From contig NZ_CP017244.1 of assembly GCF_001908375.1 (NCBI RefSeq), positions 248,001 through 312,000 on the forward strand: a DNA stretch of 64,000 nucleotides. The letters run 5' to 3'. Both the position numbers and the translations under genes were made by a program. Shown piece by piece: positions 17,412 to 26,611 of this stretch (its first letter is position 1; each line of letters opens with the position of its first letter). Below the pieces are notes generated by a model. It did no database searches, was not told the origin of the DNA, and saw only the letters and a list, made by a program, of their open reading frames with translations. The DNA comes from Rhizobium etli 8C-3 (GTDB lineage: Bacteria > Pseudomonadota > Alphaproteobacteria > Rhizobiales > Rhizobiaceae).

Positions 17412-18359
17412 TCACGACTTTTCCCGGATCGCTCGCACCACCTCGTCGATGTCGCGAGGCTCCATCCCCAGTTCGTGGAAGCCCGGCTGCTCGGTGTCCG
17501 CTACGTTGTCTCTCTCCATGAGTTCAATCTGGTTGCGTGTCAGCGGCGCGCCGGGGACAACCTCAGCGAATGTCGCAAGCGCGCGCCAGGCCGGAAACGG
17601 GACAGACACCAATCGTGTGCGGATGCCGAGCAGTCGGGATACTTCGCGAACCAGATCTCGATAGGTGTAGACGCGGGGACCGCCGAACTCGAATATACGG
17701 CCCCGGTATTCGGCCGTTCCCGAAGCAAGACGCGCTACGGCCTCCGCCACGTCTTCCACGAATGCAGGCTGGAGACGGGTGTCACCGCTGCCGAACAGCG
17801 GATAGACAGGAAGGACACGAACCAGTCTCACGATCGACGTCAGAAAGGCGTCGTCGGTTCCCGTCATCACTGCAGGGCGAACGATGATCGCGTCGGGAAA
17901 CGCAGCTGTGACGGCTTCCTCGCCGCCCCCGCGCACCCTGATGTAGCGCGACCTCGAACTTGGATCGGAACCGATCCCGGAAATCTGGATGTAGCTCTCT
18001 ACTGAAGCGTCGCGCGCCGCTGTCGCCAATCCGGACGCGGCCTTAACGTGGACCCGTTCGAACGTCAGATCTCCATGCTCGGAATAGAGGCTAACAGCGT
18101 TGACGATCGCGCTCGCGCCCGAAACAGCTTCGGCGACCTGATCTTGGTCGAGGATGTCGGCTTTGATGGCGGTGAAGAGTTCGCCGTGATCCTGCTCGCC
18201 TCTCGCGCGATCCGGATGGCGAGATGCCGCTCGCACTGCGATGCCGCGGTGGAGAAGGCGTTTCACGATCCTTCGGCCGAGAAAGCCAGAGCCGCCGAAC
18301 ACGACGGCGAGCTTCTCCCCCGGCCGAATGGTCAATGATGGGTTCGGTATGTCGTCCAT
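17412..18359 (-). CDS. NmrA/NDUFA9-like NAD(P)-binding SDR protein
   Basis: About 315 residues with an atypical short-chain-dehydrogenase fold. The dinucleotide motif VVFGGSGFLGRRIV lies near residue 20, with RPAVMTGTDDAF and a YTYRDLVREV segment later, as in complex-I-associated NDUFA9-like proteins. The catalytic YxxxK is not obvious, so it may bind NAD(P)H as a chaperone or sensor rather than act as a dehydrogenase. ATG 18359 is taken as start; a TTG 9 bases upstream is possible. It lies downstream of the 848-residue fusion on the same strand. Confidence 0.8.
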   Translation of the reverse strand: MDDIPNPSLTIRPGEKLAVVFGGSGFLGRRIVKRLLHRGIAVRAASRHPDRARGEQDHGELFTAIKADILDQDQVAEAVSGASAIVNAVSLYSEHGDLTFERVHVKAASGLATAARDASVESYIQISGIGSDPSSRSRYIRVRGGGEEAVTAAFPDAIIVRPAVMTGTDDAFLTSIVRLVRVLPVYPLFGSGDTRLQPAFVEDVAEAVARLASGTAEYRGRIFEFGGPRVYTYRDLVREVSRLLGIRTRLVSVPFPAWRALATFAEVVPGAPLTRNQIELMERDNVADTEQPGFHELGMEPRDIDEVVRAIREKS

Positions 18360-18579
18360 CCTCTCCAACGATCTTGAGCGCGAAACGTTCGACCGAAGGC
18401 TGGAAAGGTATTCACCGGGCTGGTGGACGAGCTAATTTCCTCACCTCCGATCCCGTAGATGATTGCGATGCCGCCGATGAAGACCGGAAGCATCGCGGCG
18501 GTGTAACAGCCGATCCGCCGCGGCCGACTAGCAAGCATAGCGACATTGATTCACGGAATGGGCGCTTAGGTCGAGCAAG
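18360..18579 (-). other. Gap between SDR genes; possible remnant of a membrane peptide
   Basis: A minus-strand frame 18538-18332 encodes a hydrophobic stretch (MLPVFIGGIAIIYGIGG) but has no clear ribosome site and overlaps the next gene. It could be a decayed membrane protein. Nothing firm. Confidence 0.25.
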
Positions 18580-21126
18580 TCAGACAATCGCCCGATCCCA
18601 ACCACCGTAGTGTTCCTCGCTAGGCGCGCCACGCGGCAGGCTGAGACCGATCAACGCCAGTCCGATCACGATATCGGCTACCGCTGCGATGCCTGAACCG
18701 CCGTCCAGCAAGAACGGGGATGCCGCGATCCATGCACCGAGCGCTACGTTGAGGAAGCGCACCGGGCGCACGACCTCGGCCATGGCAGTGACGGCGACCA
18801 TGATCACGAGGCAGCCGACGATGTGGTCGCTGAAGTAGAGCGGCGGCTGCGTTGCGAAGATCAGCGGCGTCGCCATCAGCAGGATGCCGAGGAGTGTGCT
18901 GGCGACGAGAGTCCACGGGAAGGTCACGCCGCCGAGCAGGAAGTCTTTCAGGAATTCGCCTGGCGAACGGTCGAGATCGGGCTTTGGCGTCTGGTTCTCC
19001 GAAAGCGCCGGACCACCCATCCAGAAGGTGCGCCAGAACGGCTCGCCCGCCCGCTTCGCGCGCCAGAGATATTGCACGGTCGCCAGCACCTCGTCGACGG
19101 AATACGGGATGAGGATCACCGTTACCGCCGCCTGGATGATGCAGAGCGTGCACAGCGCACCAATCAGCGGCGGCTGGATGATGATAAACGAGACACTGAC
19201 CGCGCCCAGCGGAATGATCAGCAGGCCGAACAGGAACACCATCCACGGCATGCTGCGCCAGCGGCGACGGTCGCCGATGGTGCCGGCGAGGATGTCGAGG
19301 CCGTAGGCAAAGGCGCCGAGGCCGGCATCGGCGATCGGGAATCCCTTCGACACCCAGGACGTCACGACCGCCTCAGTGCCGTTGGTGACAGCCGCTTCGC
19401 CAGGACCGAAGAACGGATCCCACAATCCGTCGATATGACCCATCTGGTAGGCGGCGAGGTAGCGCGACACGAAAAGCCCGAGGAAAGCCAGGGCAACGAT
19501 TGGAATGCGCTGGGTGAAAGAAGACGGCGAATAGCTCCAGCCCAGCGGGCGGTCGTCGTCGGCCGCCAACGCCCGGTGACTTATGCCCGGCGTTGGCGGG
19601 ATCATCACCGCGAAGGCCACCACCAGCATGCCGACGAGCGTGTCGATGCCGTAGGCCGCCGCGCTCGTCGTCCAGAACACCAGCGGCGCGAACATCACCC
19701 ACAGACCGACCGCAGCCGTGATCCACTGAACCCATTGGCGTCCGCGCGCCATGCCCGTCAGCGACAGGATGGCGATGAGCAGGCCTGTCAGAATTTCGCT
19801 GATGCCGAGCCGTATGTTCCTGACCTGGGGTTCAGCGATTTCGTGTCCAAGAGCTGGCGGCATTGTTGCCGACACCGGATCGAACAGGCCCAGTGTCATC
19901 GGTGAGGTCACCAGCCACAGACCGAGCGCCGCATTCGCCATCGGCGCCCAGAGCGTCCAGAAACGATGCCGTCGGACGGCTTTGTCGACGTCCTCCGGGC
20001 TGCGCTCGAGCGGCTGGATCAGGCGCTTTCTCGCCTGATCCAGTTCCGGCTCCGAGGCTGCGACCGCCGACGGATGGAGTTTGTTCTTCTCGTACCAGTC
20101 TGTCGGATCCAGCTTCAGCCTGCGGATCATCTCCGGCAGCGTTCCGGTCAGGCTGTGCCGCGGCTCCCACCCGATCAGAGAGCGCGCGCGAGAGACGTCG
20201 ATCTCGTAGTGGTCGTCGGAGTTCTCGATCATCCAGGGCTTGATATCCGTTTCCTGATCGAGCACCTCGGTCTGCAGCCAGGCGCCAGCCTTCGTAAGCC
20301 CTTTCGGCAGGCTGAGCGTGCGCCATTCCTCGTCGTGGACCAGCCGCCCGATACGCTTCTGCATTTCCTCGTAGGACGGCGTCTCCTCTTCGCCGAGCAG
20401 CAGCACGGTTTCCTCGGGAAGCTCTGCGCGACGGTCCACAATGCGCACGATCGCGTCGACCAGGTCGTCCTTGTGAAGGTATGGCTGGCCCGAGGTCAGA
20501 TCACCGGCGAAGAGATAGGCGGTCGGCAGCCGCTCGAAGATGCGAGAGATCTGCTGCGCGATGAACGCGGCTCGGCAGTCCTCGTCGTAGACGCCGGCGA
20601 GCCGCAGGACCACGGTCCGGAGGTCGCCACGCTCGCTCGATATTAGCTCCTCGGTGTCGGCCTTCGACTTCGGATAAGCCCAAGACGGATCGAGCGGGGA
20701 GTCCTCGTCGATGCGCACGCCCTTGTCGGGGCTCGGCGCATGGACCAGCAGAGTGCTGGAGAATACCAACTGCTCGGCGCCGACTGCCTTGAGCGCCTTG
20801 AGCAGCCGGCGTGTGCCTTGCACCGTCACGGCTTCGTATTTCGGATTGTCCTCGCCGGTTGTGTCGTAATAGGCGGCCAGGTGGATGACGGAGGCGATAC
20901 GCTCGCCGGCTCTGCTTGCCGCTTCCTTTACGGCGGCATCGACGCTTTCGTCGGAGGTGAGATCGATCTCGACCGTCTCCATTCCGTCGATCGGGTGCTC
21001 TGGTTTCCTGACGTCGAGGCCGATGACCTGATACCGCTCGCGCAGACCTTTCGCGATGGCCTGGCCGAGGAACCCGGAGCTTCCGGTGATGAACACCGCA
21101 GGACGGTCTTCGGCTTTCTTCGGCAT
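18580..21126 (-). CDS. SDR epimerase/dehydratase fused to SPW-type membrane repeats and a VKOR-like domain
   Basis: An 848-residue fusion. Residues ~10-330 are an extended SDR: GSSGFLG (15-21), the SS pair at 123-124 and YPKSK (Y151, K155), so the catalytic YxxxK is intact. After a charged linker come membrane helices in SPW-repeat style (LWAPMANAALGLWLVTSP, later VGLWVMFAPLVFW, and RFLNVALGAWIAASPFLL near the end). Between them lies a VKOR-like segment with the redox pair CTLC (C659, C662) ahead of a membrane helix. The usual VKOR loop cysteines are absent. ATG 21126 has AAGGAAG at good spacing; the frame is open from 21267. Likely an inner-membrane protein of unknown role. Confidence 0.82.
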   Translation of the reverse strand: MPKKAEDRPAVFITGSSGFLGQAIAKGLRERYQVIGLDVRKPEHPIDGMETVEIDLTSDESVDAAVKEAASRAGERIASVIHLAAYYDTTGEDNPKYEAVTVQGTRRLLKALKAVGAEQLVFSSTLLVHAPSPDKGVRIDEDSPLDPSWAYPKSKADTEELISSERGDLRTVVLRLAGVYDEDCRAAFIAQQISRIFERLPTAYLFAGDLTSGQPYLHKDDLVDAIVRIVDRRAELPEETVLLLGEEETPSYEEMQKRIGRLVHDEEWRTLSLPKGLTKAGAWLQTEVLDQETDIKPWMIENSDDHYEIDVSRARSLIGWEPRHSLTGTLPEMIRRLKLDPTDWYEKNKLHPSAVAASEPELDQARKRLIQPLERSPEDVDKAVRRHRFWTLWAPMANAALGLWLVTSPMTLGLFDPVSATMPPALGHEIAEPQVRNIRLGISEILTGLLIAILSLTGMARGRQWVQWITAAVGLWVMFAPLVFWTTSAAAYGIDTLVGMLVVAFAVMIPPTPGISHRALAADDDRPLGWSYSPSSFTQRIPIVALAFLGLFVSRYLAAYQMGHIDGLWDPFFGPGEAAVTNGTEAVVTSWVSKGFPIADAGLGAFAYGLDILAGTIGDRRRWRSMPWMVFLFGLLIIPLGAVSVSFIIIQPPLIGALCTLCIIQAAVTVILIPYSVDEVLATVQYLWRAKRAGEPFWRTFWMGGPALSENQTPKPDLDRSPGEFLKDFLLGGVTFPWTLVASTLLGILLMATPLIFATQPPLYFSDHIVGCLVIMVAVTAMAEVVRPVRFLNVALGAWIAASPFLLDGGSGIAAVADIVIGLALIGLSLPRGAPSEEHYGGWDRAIV

Positions 21127-21765
21127 CGGATCGCTTCCTTCTAGGCGACACAGTTTATCGCCGCGACAGCGTGGAGCTTGCATTCCGCAAATGGCGCAGC
21201 AGCGGCGATGAGCATTTTCAAAGCTGCCGGGTTGTTGCTGAAACGATGAGCGAAACCCTCTCGTCAAAGTCGCTCTGAGTCTGTTTCAGCAATTAAAGCA
21301 TTGGCCGCCGATTCTGTTCCAAGTGCCAAAAGACAACGCGCTTCCATGTGTCGTTCGACATTGACGGAGAGCCAAAGCATGAAAGAGGTGCCGCCCGCAG
21401 CGGCCCATCCTTCCAGCACTGAAAAATGTTTCAAGATATCACTGTGATGTCGGGTTCGACGCTGCACGCCGCCTATTTGGCGAAGTCCAGTCGAGCGCCC
21501 TCTGGAATAGCTCCAGGCCTATGAGGTTCGTGATACGAAATGAGGTGCCGTCGGTTCATATACCTTCAAGGTGGTCGATCAAATTGTGGCCCGAAGTGAA
21601 TCTCCGAAGAAAATTTCCCTTTTTAGCAAGCGGTGCGCCACGCAGATGAACGTCATCTCGAGTAGGAGATCTGCCCCACTCATTTGCATAACCGGCTGTT
21701 CGCGGCAGCCGCCTCGCCTTCTTCCGACACAACATCGTTGATCGCCGCCGCAAAGCTGGCCACCG
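21127..21765. other. 639-bp gap with no recognised gene
   Basis: Short minus-strand frames (21467-21264 and 21753-21556) lack ribosome sites and family features. The promoter for the 848-residue fusion gene should lie at the left end. Otherwise nothing identified. Confidence 0.5.
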
Positions 21766-22419
21766 TCAATCCGGCGTGGGGCAGGACTTGAGATAGCTGA
21801 CGACGGCATCGGCGATCATTCCGCGGTGCCGGTCGATGGCATCGCTTTCCGAGAGATCCCTCCTGAAAATCGTGCCAAAGGTGTAGCGGTTCGAGACGCG
21901 GAAGAAGCAGAAGGCGCTGATCATCATGTGGACATCGATCGGATCGGCCTTGCGATGAAATACGCCCTGTTCGAAACCACGTTCGAGGATTCCAGCTATC
22001 GTCTCGATGATCGAGACGTTGAGGTCGCGGATGGCGTCGGAGCGCAGCATATGCGCGGCGTGATGAATGTTCTCGATGCTCACCAGCCGGACGAAATCCG
22101 GGTTGGCTTCGTCATGATCGAAGGTCGTTGCGATCAGCGTGCGTAGCGCTGCTTCTGGCTCCAGGTTCGAAAGCTTTAGATCGGCCTCCAACGAGCGGAT
22201 CTTGCGGTAGGACTGCTCCAGCACGGCAAGATAAAGACCCTCCTTGCTGCCGAAATAGTAATAGATCATCCGCTTCGAGGTACGGGTCTTTTCCGCGATT
22301 GCATCGACGCGCGCACCGGCGAGACCATGGGTCGCAAACTCCTTCGTCGCGACGACGAGGATATCCGCCTGCGTCCGCTGCGGATCGTTCTTTCGTCCGT
22401 TTTCAGGCCGATCCGCCAT
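21766..22419 (-). CDS. TetR-family transcriptional regulator
   Basis: A 217-residue regulator. The N-terminal HTH is clear: ATKEFATHGLAGARVDAIAEKTRTSKRMIYYYFGSKEGLY in segments, ending in the YYYFGSKE recognition-helix signature. The C-terminal ligand domain is divergent, as usual. ATG 22419 is chosen because the upstream extension (to 22494) is not family-like. It is divergent from the TRAP transporter and dehydroshikimate genes and probably represses them until quinate, shikimate or a product binds (inference from position). Confidence 0.88.
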   Translation of the reverse strand: MADRPENGRKNDPQRTQADILVVATKEFATHGLAGARVDAIAEKTRTSKRMIYYYFGSKEGLYLAVLEQSYRKIRSLEADLKLSNLEPEAALRTLIATTFDHDEANPDFVRLVSIENIHHAAHMLRSDAIRDLNVSIIETIAGILERGFEQGVFHRKADPIDVHMMISAFCFFRVSNRYTFGTIFRRDLSESDAIDRHRGMIADAVVSYLKSCPTPD

Positions 22420-22555
22420 CACTCTCACGACCTTATCACCTAAACCGCTGTTTCCAATCGTCAAAAACCGGATCCTGAACGTGAAGGCTGCCATTCATGC
22501 GCTGCCCGACGACAAGTCATATTCACCTTACACCTGCGTTTCAATAGATCACCGC

Positions 22556-22585
22556 TTGACATTCGAACTAGTTAGTACATTTTTA
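22556..22585 (+). promoter_or_regulatory. Putative promoter and TetR operator of the TRAP/quinate operon
   Basis: TTGACA at 22556-22561 resembles a -35 box. The following spacer holds the perfect palindrome AACTAGTT (22566-22573), and AT-rich bases follow where a -10 box would lie. A palindrome inside the spacer next to a divergent TetR gene is the usual repressor layout. Confidence 0.4.
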
Positions 22586-22705
22586 AAACAAGGCAACATG
22601 TCCCGGAGGAGGGGCGCGAGGTCTCCGCCCAGATGTGCGTTCGCGCGCGGCTGATTTACGTCGGAAAGATCACTGGATCTGTGGCCCACGCTTTGGGAGG
22701 AGCGA

Positions 22706-23269
22706 ATGACCCGCATCATAGATTTCTATTTTCTCGTGCTGAAGGCGACGATCGCGCTCTTGCTGGCAGGCATGGTCGTCCTCGTCTTCGGCAACGTCAT
22801 CCTTCGCTATGCCTTCAATCAAGGCATCACGTCCTCCGAAGAGCTGTCTCGGATGTTTTTCGTCTGGCTGACATTTCTCGGCGCGGTCGTCGCAATGCGC
22901 GAGCATGGCCATCTCGGAGTTGATTCAGTGCTGCGGCGCCTGCCACCCACGGCTGCTAAAATGGCTGCCCTCGTCGGGCATGCACTGATGCTGCTGGCGA
23001 CCTGGCTGATGATCAGCGGTGCCTGGACTCAAACGCTGATCAACCTCCATGTGGCAGCGCCGGCGACCGGGATATCGATGGCATTTTTCTACGGCGCCGG
23101 CCTGGCCTTCGGCATTCCGGCTTTTCTCATCCTCCTGTGGGACGCTTTTGCGATCGCCACGGGGCGCATCGACGTCATGACGGTCGAGCTTGTCCGTGAC
23201 AGTGAGGAACAAGCCGCGCTCGACGATCACGCCGATCCGGCACTTGCCAGCGCCGTGACAAAGCATTGA
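22706..23269 (+). CDS. TRAP transporter small permease (DctQ family)
   Basis: A 187-residue inner-membrane protein with four predicted helices. It contains the DctQ segment NVILRYAFNQGITSSEELSRMFFVWLTFLGA (asparagine plus RY, then the E-E/S-R motif) and AMREHGHLGVD. GGGAGGAG precedes the ATG. It is the first gene of the operon with the large permease and binding protein, forming a Na+- or H+-driven tripartite importer for an organic acid. Confidence 0.92.
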   Translation: MTRIIDFYFLVLKATIALLLAGMVVLVFGNVILRYAFNQGITSSEELSRMFFVWLTFLGAVVAMREHGHLGVDSVLRRLPPTAAKMAALVGHALMLLATWLMISGAWTQTLINLHVAAPATGISMAFFYGAGLAFGIPAFLILLWDAFAIATGRIDVMTVELVRDSEEQAALDDHADPALASAVTKH

Positions 23270-23279
23270 GGGGCGGGAA

Positions 23280-24560
23280 ATGACTGTATCCATCTTTCTT
23301 GGAGCACTTCTCGGACCCATGGCGCTTGGCGTGCCGATCGCCTTTGCCCTCATCATCAGCGGCGTTGCTTTGATGATGTATCTTGACATGTTCGATGCGC
23401 AGATCGTGGCGCAGAACGTGCTGAACGGCGCCGACAGCTTTCCGCTGATGGCGGTTCCCTTCTTTCTCCTCGCCGGAGAGGTCATGAATACCGGCGGACT
23501 GTCTCGTCGCATTGTCGACCTTGCCATGGCCATGGTGGGCCACGTCCGCGGCGGTCTCGGTTTTGTCGCCATCTTCGCGGCCTGTGTTCTTTCGAGCCTT
23601 TCCGGGTCGGCCGTTGCCGATGCAGCGGCCTTGGGCGCCCTTCTTTTTCCGATGATGAAGAAGTCCGGACACGACCCGGCGCGCACCGGCGGCCTCCTCG
23701 CCTCAGCTTCGATTATCGGGCCGATCATTCCTCCGTCTATCGGCTTCATCCTCTTCGGCGTGGTTGGCGGCGTCTCGATTACCAAGCTTTTTCTGGCGGG
23801 GATTTTCCCGGGGCTCATGATCGCCGCCGCCCTCTGTGTGACCTGGCTGATCGTCGCGCGAAAGGAGCAGTTCGCACTTCCCGCAAAGCAGAGCGGCGCG
23901 GTGCGCCTCAAAGCGCTCATCGACAGCATCTGGGCCTTGATGCTGCCGGTCATCATCATCGTCGGCTTGAAATTCGGCGTCTTCACGCCGACCGAAGCCG
24001 GCGTCGTTGCCGCTGTTTATTCGCTCTTCGTCTCGATGGTCATCTATCGCGAGTTGCCCCCGGCGAGACTGTTTCACGTCTTCGTGGCGGCCGCCAAGAT
24101 CACCTCTGTCGTCATGTTCCTGGTTGCCTGTGCGGCGGTTTCGGCCTGGCTGATCACGGTTGCCGACGTGCCCGGCGAACTCGCGGCCCTGGTCGAACCG
24201 CTGATGGACAACCAGACCCTTCTGCTGCTCGCCATCATGGTGCTGATCGTCGTCGTCGGAACCGCCATGGATATGACGCCGACGATCCTGATCATGACGC
24301 CGGTGCTGATGCCGATCATCAAGCAGGCGGGCATTGATCCGGTCTATTTCGGCGTGCTTTTCATCATCAACAATGCGATTGGCCTGATCACGCCGCCGGT
24401 CGGCACCGTGCTCAATGTTATCTGCGGCGTCTCAAAGCTCTCGATGGAAGAGTTGATGAAGGGCGTGATGCCCTTTCTCATCGCCGAATTGATCGTTCTG
24501 TTTCTGCTCATCCTGTTTCCGCAACTGGTGACCGTGCCGGTCTCCTGGTTCGGACACTGA
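23280..24560 (+). CDS. TRAP transporter large permease (DctM family)
   Basis: A 426-residue transport subunit with about 12 helices. DctM marks are MAVPFFLLAGEVMNTGGLSRRIVDLA, the LSSLSGSAVADAAALGALLFPMM segment (substrate/Na+ region), IIGPIIPPSIGFILFG, and the mirror-repeat NNAIGLITPPVGTVLNV near the end. The ribosome site GGGGCGGG is right before the start, 10 bases after the small permease gene. Confidence 0.94.
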   Translation: MTVSIFLGALLGPMALGVPIAFALIISGVALMMYLDMFDAQIVAQNVLNGADSFPLMAVPFFLLAGEVMNTGGLSRRIVDLAMAMVGHVRGGLGFVAIFAACVLSSLSGSAVADAAALGALLFPMMKKSGHDPARTGGLLASASIIGPIIPPSIGFILFGVVGGVSITKLFLAGIFPGLMIAAALCVTWLIVARKEQFALPAKQSGAVRLKALIDSIWALMLPVIIIVGLKFGVFTPTEAGVVAAVYSLFVSMVIYRELPPARLFHVFVAAAKITSVVMFLVACAAVSAWLITVADVPGELAALVEPLMDNQTLLLLAIMVLIVVVGTAMDMTPTILIMTPVLMPIIKQAGIDPVYFGVLFIINNAIGLITPPVGTVLNVICGVSKLSMEELMKGVMPFLIAELIVLFLLILFPQLVTVPVSWFGH

Positions 24561-24638
24561 TCGTAGTTTGGCCGGCAACGGCGAACGAATTTCAAAGCGG
24601 CCGCAGGGAGTTACCGGCCACAAACCTGGGAGGAAGAC

Positions 24639-25655
24639 ATGCTCAATAAACTGACGAAGCTGGCACTGGGATTGGCGCTGCCGATCGCGCTGCTTTCAAC
24701 CGGCCCGGCGATCGCCGAAATCGGCGAGCACCAGCTGAAATTCGCCTCGGCTAACAACAAGGGCCATCCCCAGGTCATGGGAATGGAGAAGTTCGCCGAG
24801 CTCTTGAAGGAGAAGAGTGGCGGCAAGATCGAGGTCAAATTGTATCCTGGCGGCGTGCTTGGCGGCGACGTTCAGACCGTCTCGGCGCTACAGGGCGGCG
24901 TCATCGAAATGACGGTGCTCAATGCCGGCATCCTTGCAAACAATGTCAAGCCGTTCGGCGCGGTCGATCTTCCTTTCCTCTTCAATAGCGGCGAGGAAGC
25001 CGACAAAGTGATGGACGGACCGTTCGGCTCCGGCCTCATGAAGCTTCTGCCGGATACCGGCCTCGTTGGTCTTGCCTATTGGGAGCTCGGTTTCCGCAAC
25101 CTGACGAACAATCGCCACCCAGTCACCAAGCTTGAGGACATCAAGGGCCTTAAGATCCGCACGATCCAGTCGCCGATCCCGATCGAGCTCTTCAACAGCC
25201 TTGGCGCCAACGCCGTTCCGCTTCCATACACCGAGCTTTATACGGCGCTTGAAACCGGCACTGTCGACGGCCAGGAAAATCCGGCTGCGAACATCATCAA
25301 TGCCAAGTTCTTCGAAGTGCAGAAGTACATGACGGTGACACGCCATCAGTACAATCCGCAGATCGTGCTCATCAGCAAGAAGTTCTGGGATGGGCTCAAC
25401 GATGAAGAAAAAGCCGCCTTCCAATCGGCCGCAACCGAGGCCCGCGACTATCAGCGCAAGGTTTCGCGCGAGATGGACGCCAAGGCGATCGAAGAGATCA
25501 AAAAGACCGGCATGGAAGTCAGCGAACTGAGCCCGGAAGAGACGCAGAAGCTGCGCGACGCCGTCAAGCCGTTGATCGACAAGTTCAGCCCCCAGATCGG
25601 CGCAGAAACGGTCAACCAGCTGATGAAGGAACTCGACACCATTCGCGGCAAATAA
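24639..25655 (+). CDS. TRAP transporter substrate-binding protein (DctP family)
   Basis: A 338-residue periplasmic binding protein with a signal peptide ending around GPAIA. DctP features include LKFASANNKGHPQVMGMEKFAELL, a conserved Arg in GLKIRTIQSPI that usually pairs with the substrate carboxylate, and TGTVDGQENPAANI. Given its genes, the substrate is likely quinate, shikimate or 3-dehydroshikimate, but the sequence alone only says an organic acid. Confidence 0.92.
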   Translation: MLNKLTKLALGLALPIALLSTGPAIAEIGEHQLKFASANNKGHPQVMGMEKFAELLKEKSGGKIEVKLYPGGVLGGDVQTVSALQGGVIEMTVLNAGILANNVKPFGAVDLPFLFNSGEEADKVMDGPFGSGLMKLLPDTGLVGLAYWELGFRNLTNNRHPVTKLEDIKGLKIRTIQSPIPIELFNSLGANAVPLPYTELYTALETGTVDGQENPAANIINAKFFEVQKYMTVTRHQYNPQIVLISKKFWDGLNDEEKAAFQSAATEARDYQRKVSREMDAKAIEEIKKTGMEVSELSPEETQKLRDAVKPLIDKFSPQIGAETVNQLMKELDTIRGK

Positions 25656-25662
25656 GCAAAGG

Positions 25663-25688
25663 ACCAGGCCCGCTGCTGCGGGCCTGGT
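25663..25688 (+). terminator. Strong hairpin terminator after the TRAP binding-protein gene
   Basis: ACCAGGCCCGC-TGCT-GCGGGCCTGGT is a perfect 11-bp stem with a 4-nt loop, followed by a T-rich run (CTCTTTCTC). It lies between the binding-protein and dehydrogenase genes, so it may end or partly attenuate transcription. Confidence 0.75.
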
Positions 25689-25719
25689 CTCTTTCTCATC
25701 AAAACCACGGAAAAGACGG

Positions 25720-26580
25720 ATGGCCGAAACAATTGTAAGACCGCTAAGGGCCGGCCTGATCGGTGCTGGCATCCAGGCGTCGCTGACACCCGCCATGCAC
25801 ATGAAGGAGGGTGCCGCCCAGGGTTTGAACTACGAGTATGAACTGATCGACCTTAACCGGATCGGCGCCTCGCCAGCCGACCTGCCGGGACTTCTGGCCG
25901 AGGCCGAAGCTCAAGGCCTTGCAGGCCTCAACATCACCCATCCCTGCAAACAGATCGTCATCTCCTGTCTGGACGACCTGTCACCCGAGGCGCGGGCTCT
26001 CGGCGCCGTCAATACCGTCGTATTCGAAGATGGGCGGCGATATGGACACAATACCGATTGGTGGGGCTTTGCCGAAAGCTTCCGTCGCGGGCTTCCAGAC
26101 GCCGATCTTTCTTCGGCCGTCCAGCTCGGTGCTGGCGGCGCCGGCGTTGCAACCGCTTATGCAATGCTCTTTCTTGGCTTGCAGAGGCTGGCAGTCTTCG
26201 ATCGCGAAGCGGAACGTGCTGCCGCCTTGACGGAAACGATGTCACAGCTCTTTCCCGCGGCTTCCATCGTCGCCGGAAGGGATCTGGCGTCAGAGATGCG
26301 GCAGGCAGCCGGCCTCGTACACGCAACGCCAACCGGAATGACGAAATATCCAGGCACCCCCTTGCCGCCGGAACTGCTTGAGGAACGGCACTGGGTGGCC
26401 GAGATCGTCTACTTCCCCTTGGAGACCGAACTGCTGAGGCAAGCAGCATGTCGCGGCTGCCGGACGCTCGACGGCGGAGGCATGGCGGTCTTCCAGGCCG
26501 TTGGCGCCTTTCGTCTGTTGACTGGACGAACGCCGGACGCAGCCCGAATGCTCGCGCATTTCAAGGCCATGACCGAGTAA
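25720..26580 (+). CDS. Shikimate/quinate dehydrogenase (AroE/YdiB family)
   Basis: A 286-residue cytoplasmic NAD(P)-dependent dehydrogenase. The shikimate site is seen in SLTPAMH, the catalytic Lys in NITHPCK and the catalytic Asp in HNTDWWGF. The dinucleotide motif is GAGGAGVATAY, and the C-terminal GGGMAVFQAVGAF helix contributes a substrate residue. Placement before the QuiC-type gene and after a TRAP importer favours a catabolic quinate/shikimate dehydrogenase making 3-dehydroquinate or 3-dehydroshikimate rather than the biosynthetic AroE. Cofactor preference is not decided by sequence. Confidence 0.86.
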   Translation: MAETIVRPLRAGLIGAGIQASLTPAMHMKEGAAQGLNYEYELIDLNRIGASPADLPGLLAEAEAQGLAGLNITHPCKQIVISCLDDLSPEARALGAVNTVVFEDGRRYGHNTDWWGFAESFRRGLPDADLSSAVQLGAGGAGVATAYAMLFLGLQRLAVFDREAERAAALTETMSQLFPAASIVAGRDLASEMRQAAGLVHATPTGMTKYPGTPLPPELLEERHWVAEIVYFPLETELLRQAACRGCRTLDGGGMAVFQAVGAFRLLTGRTPDAARMLAHFKAMTE

Positions 26581-26611
26581 TCCTCGATTCGACAAAAAAG
26601 GGAGCAGGCCG

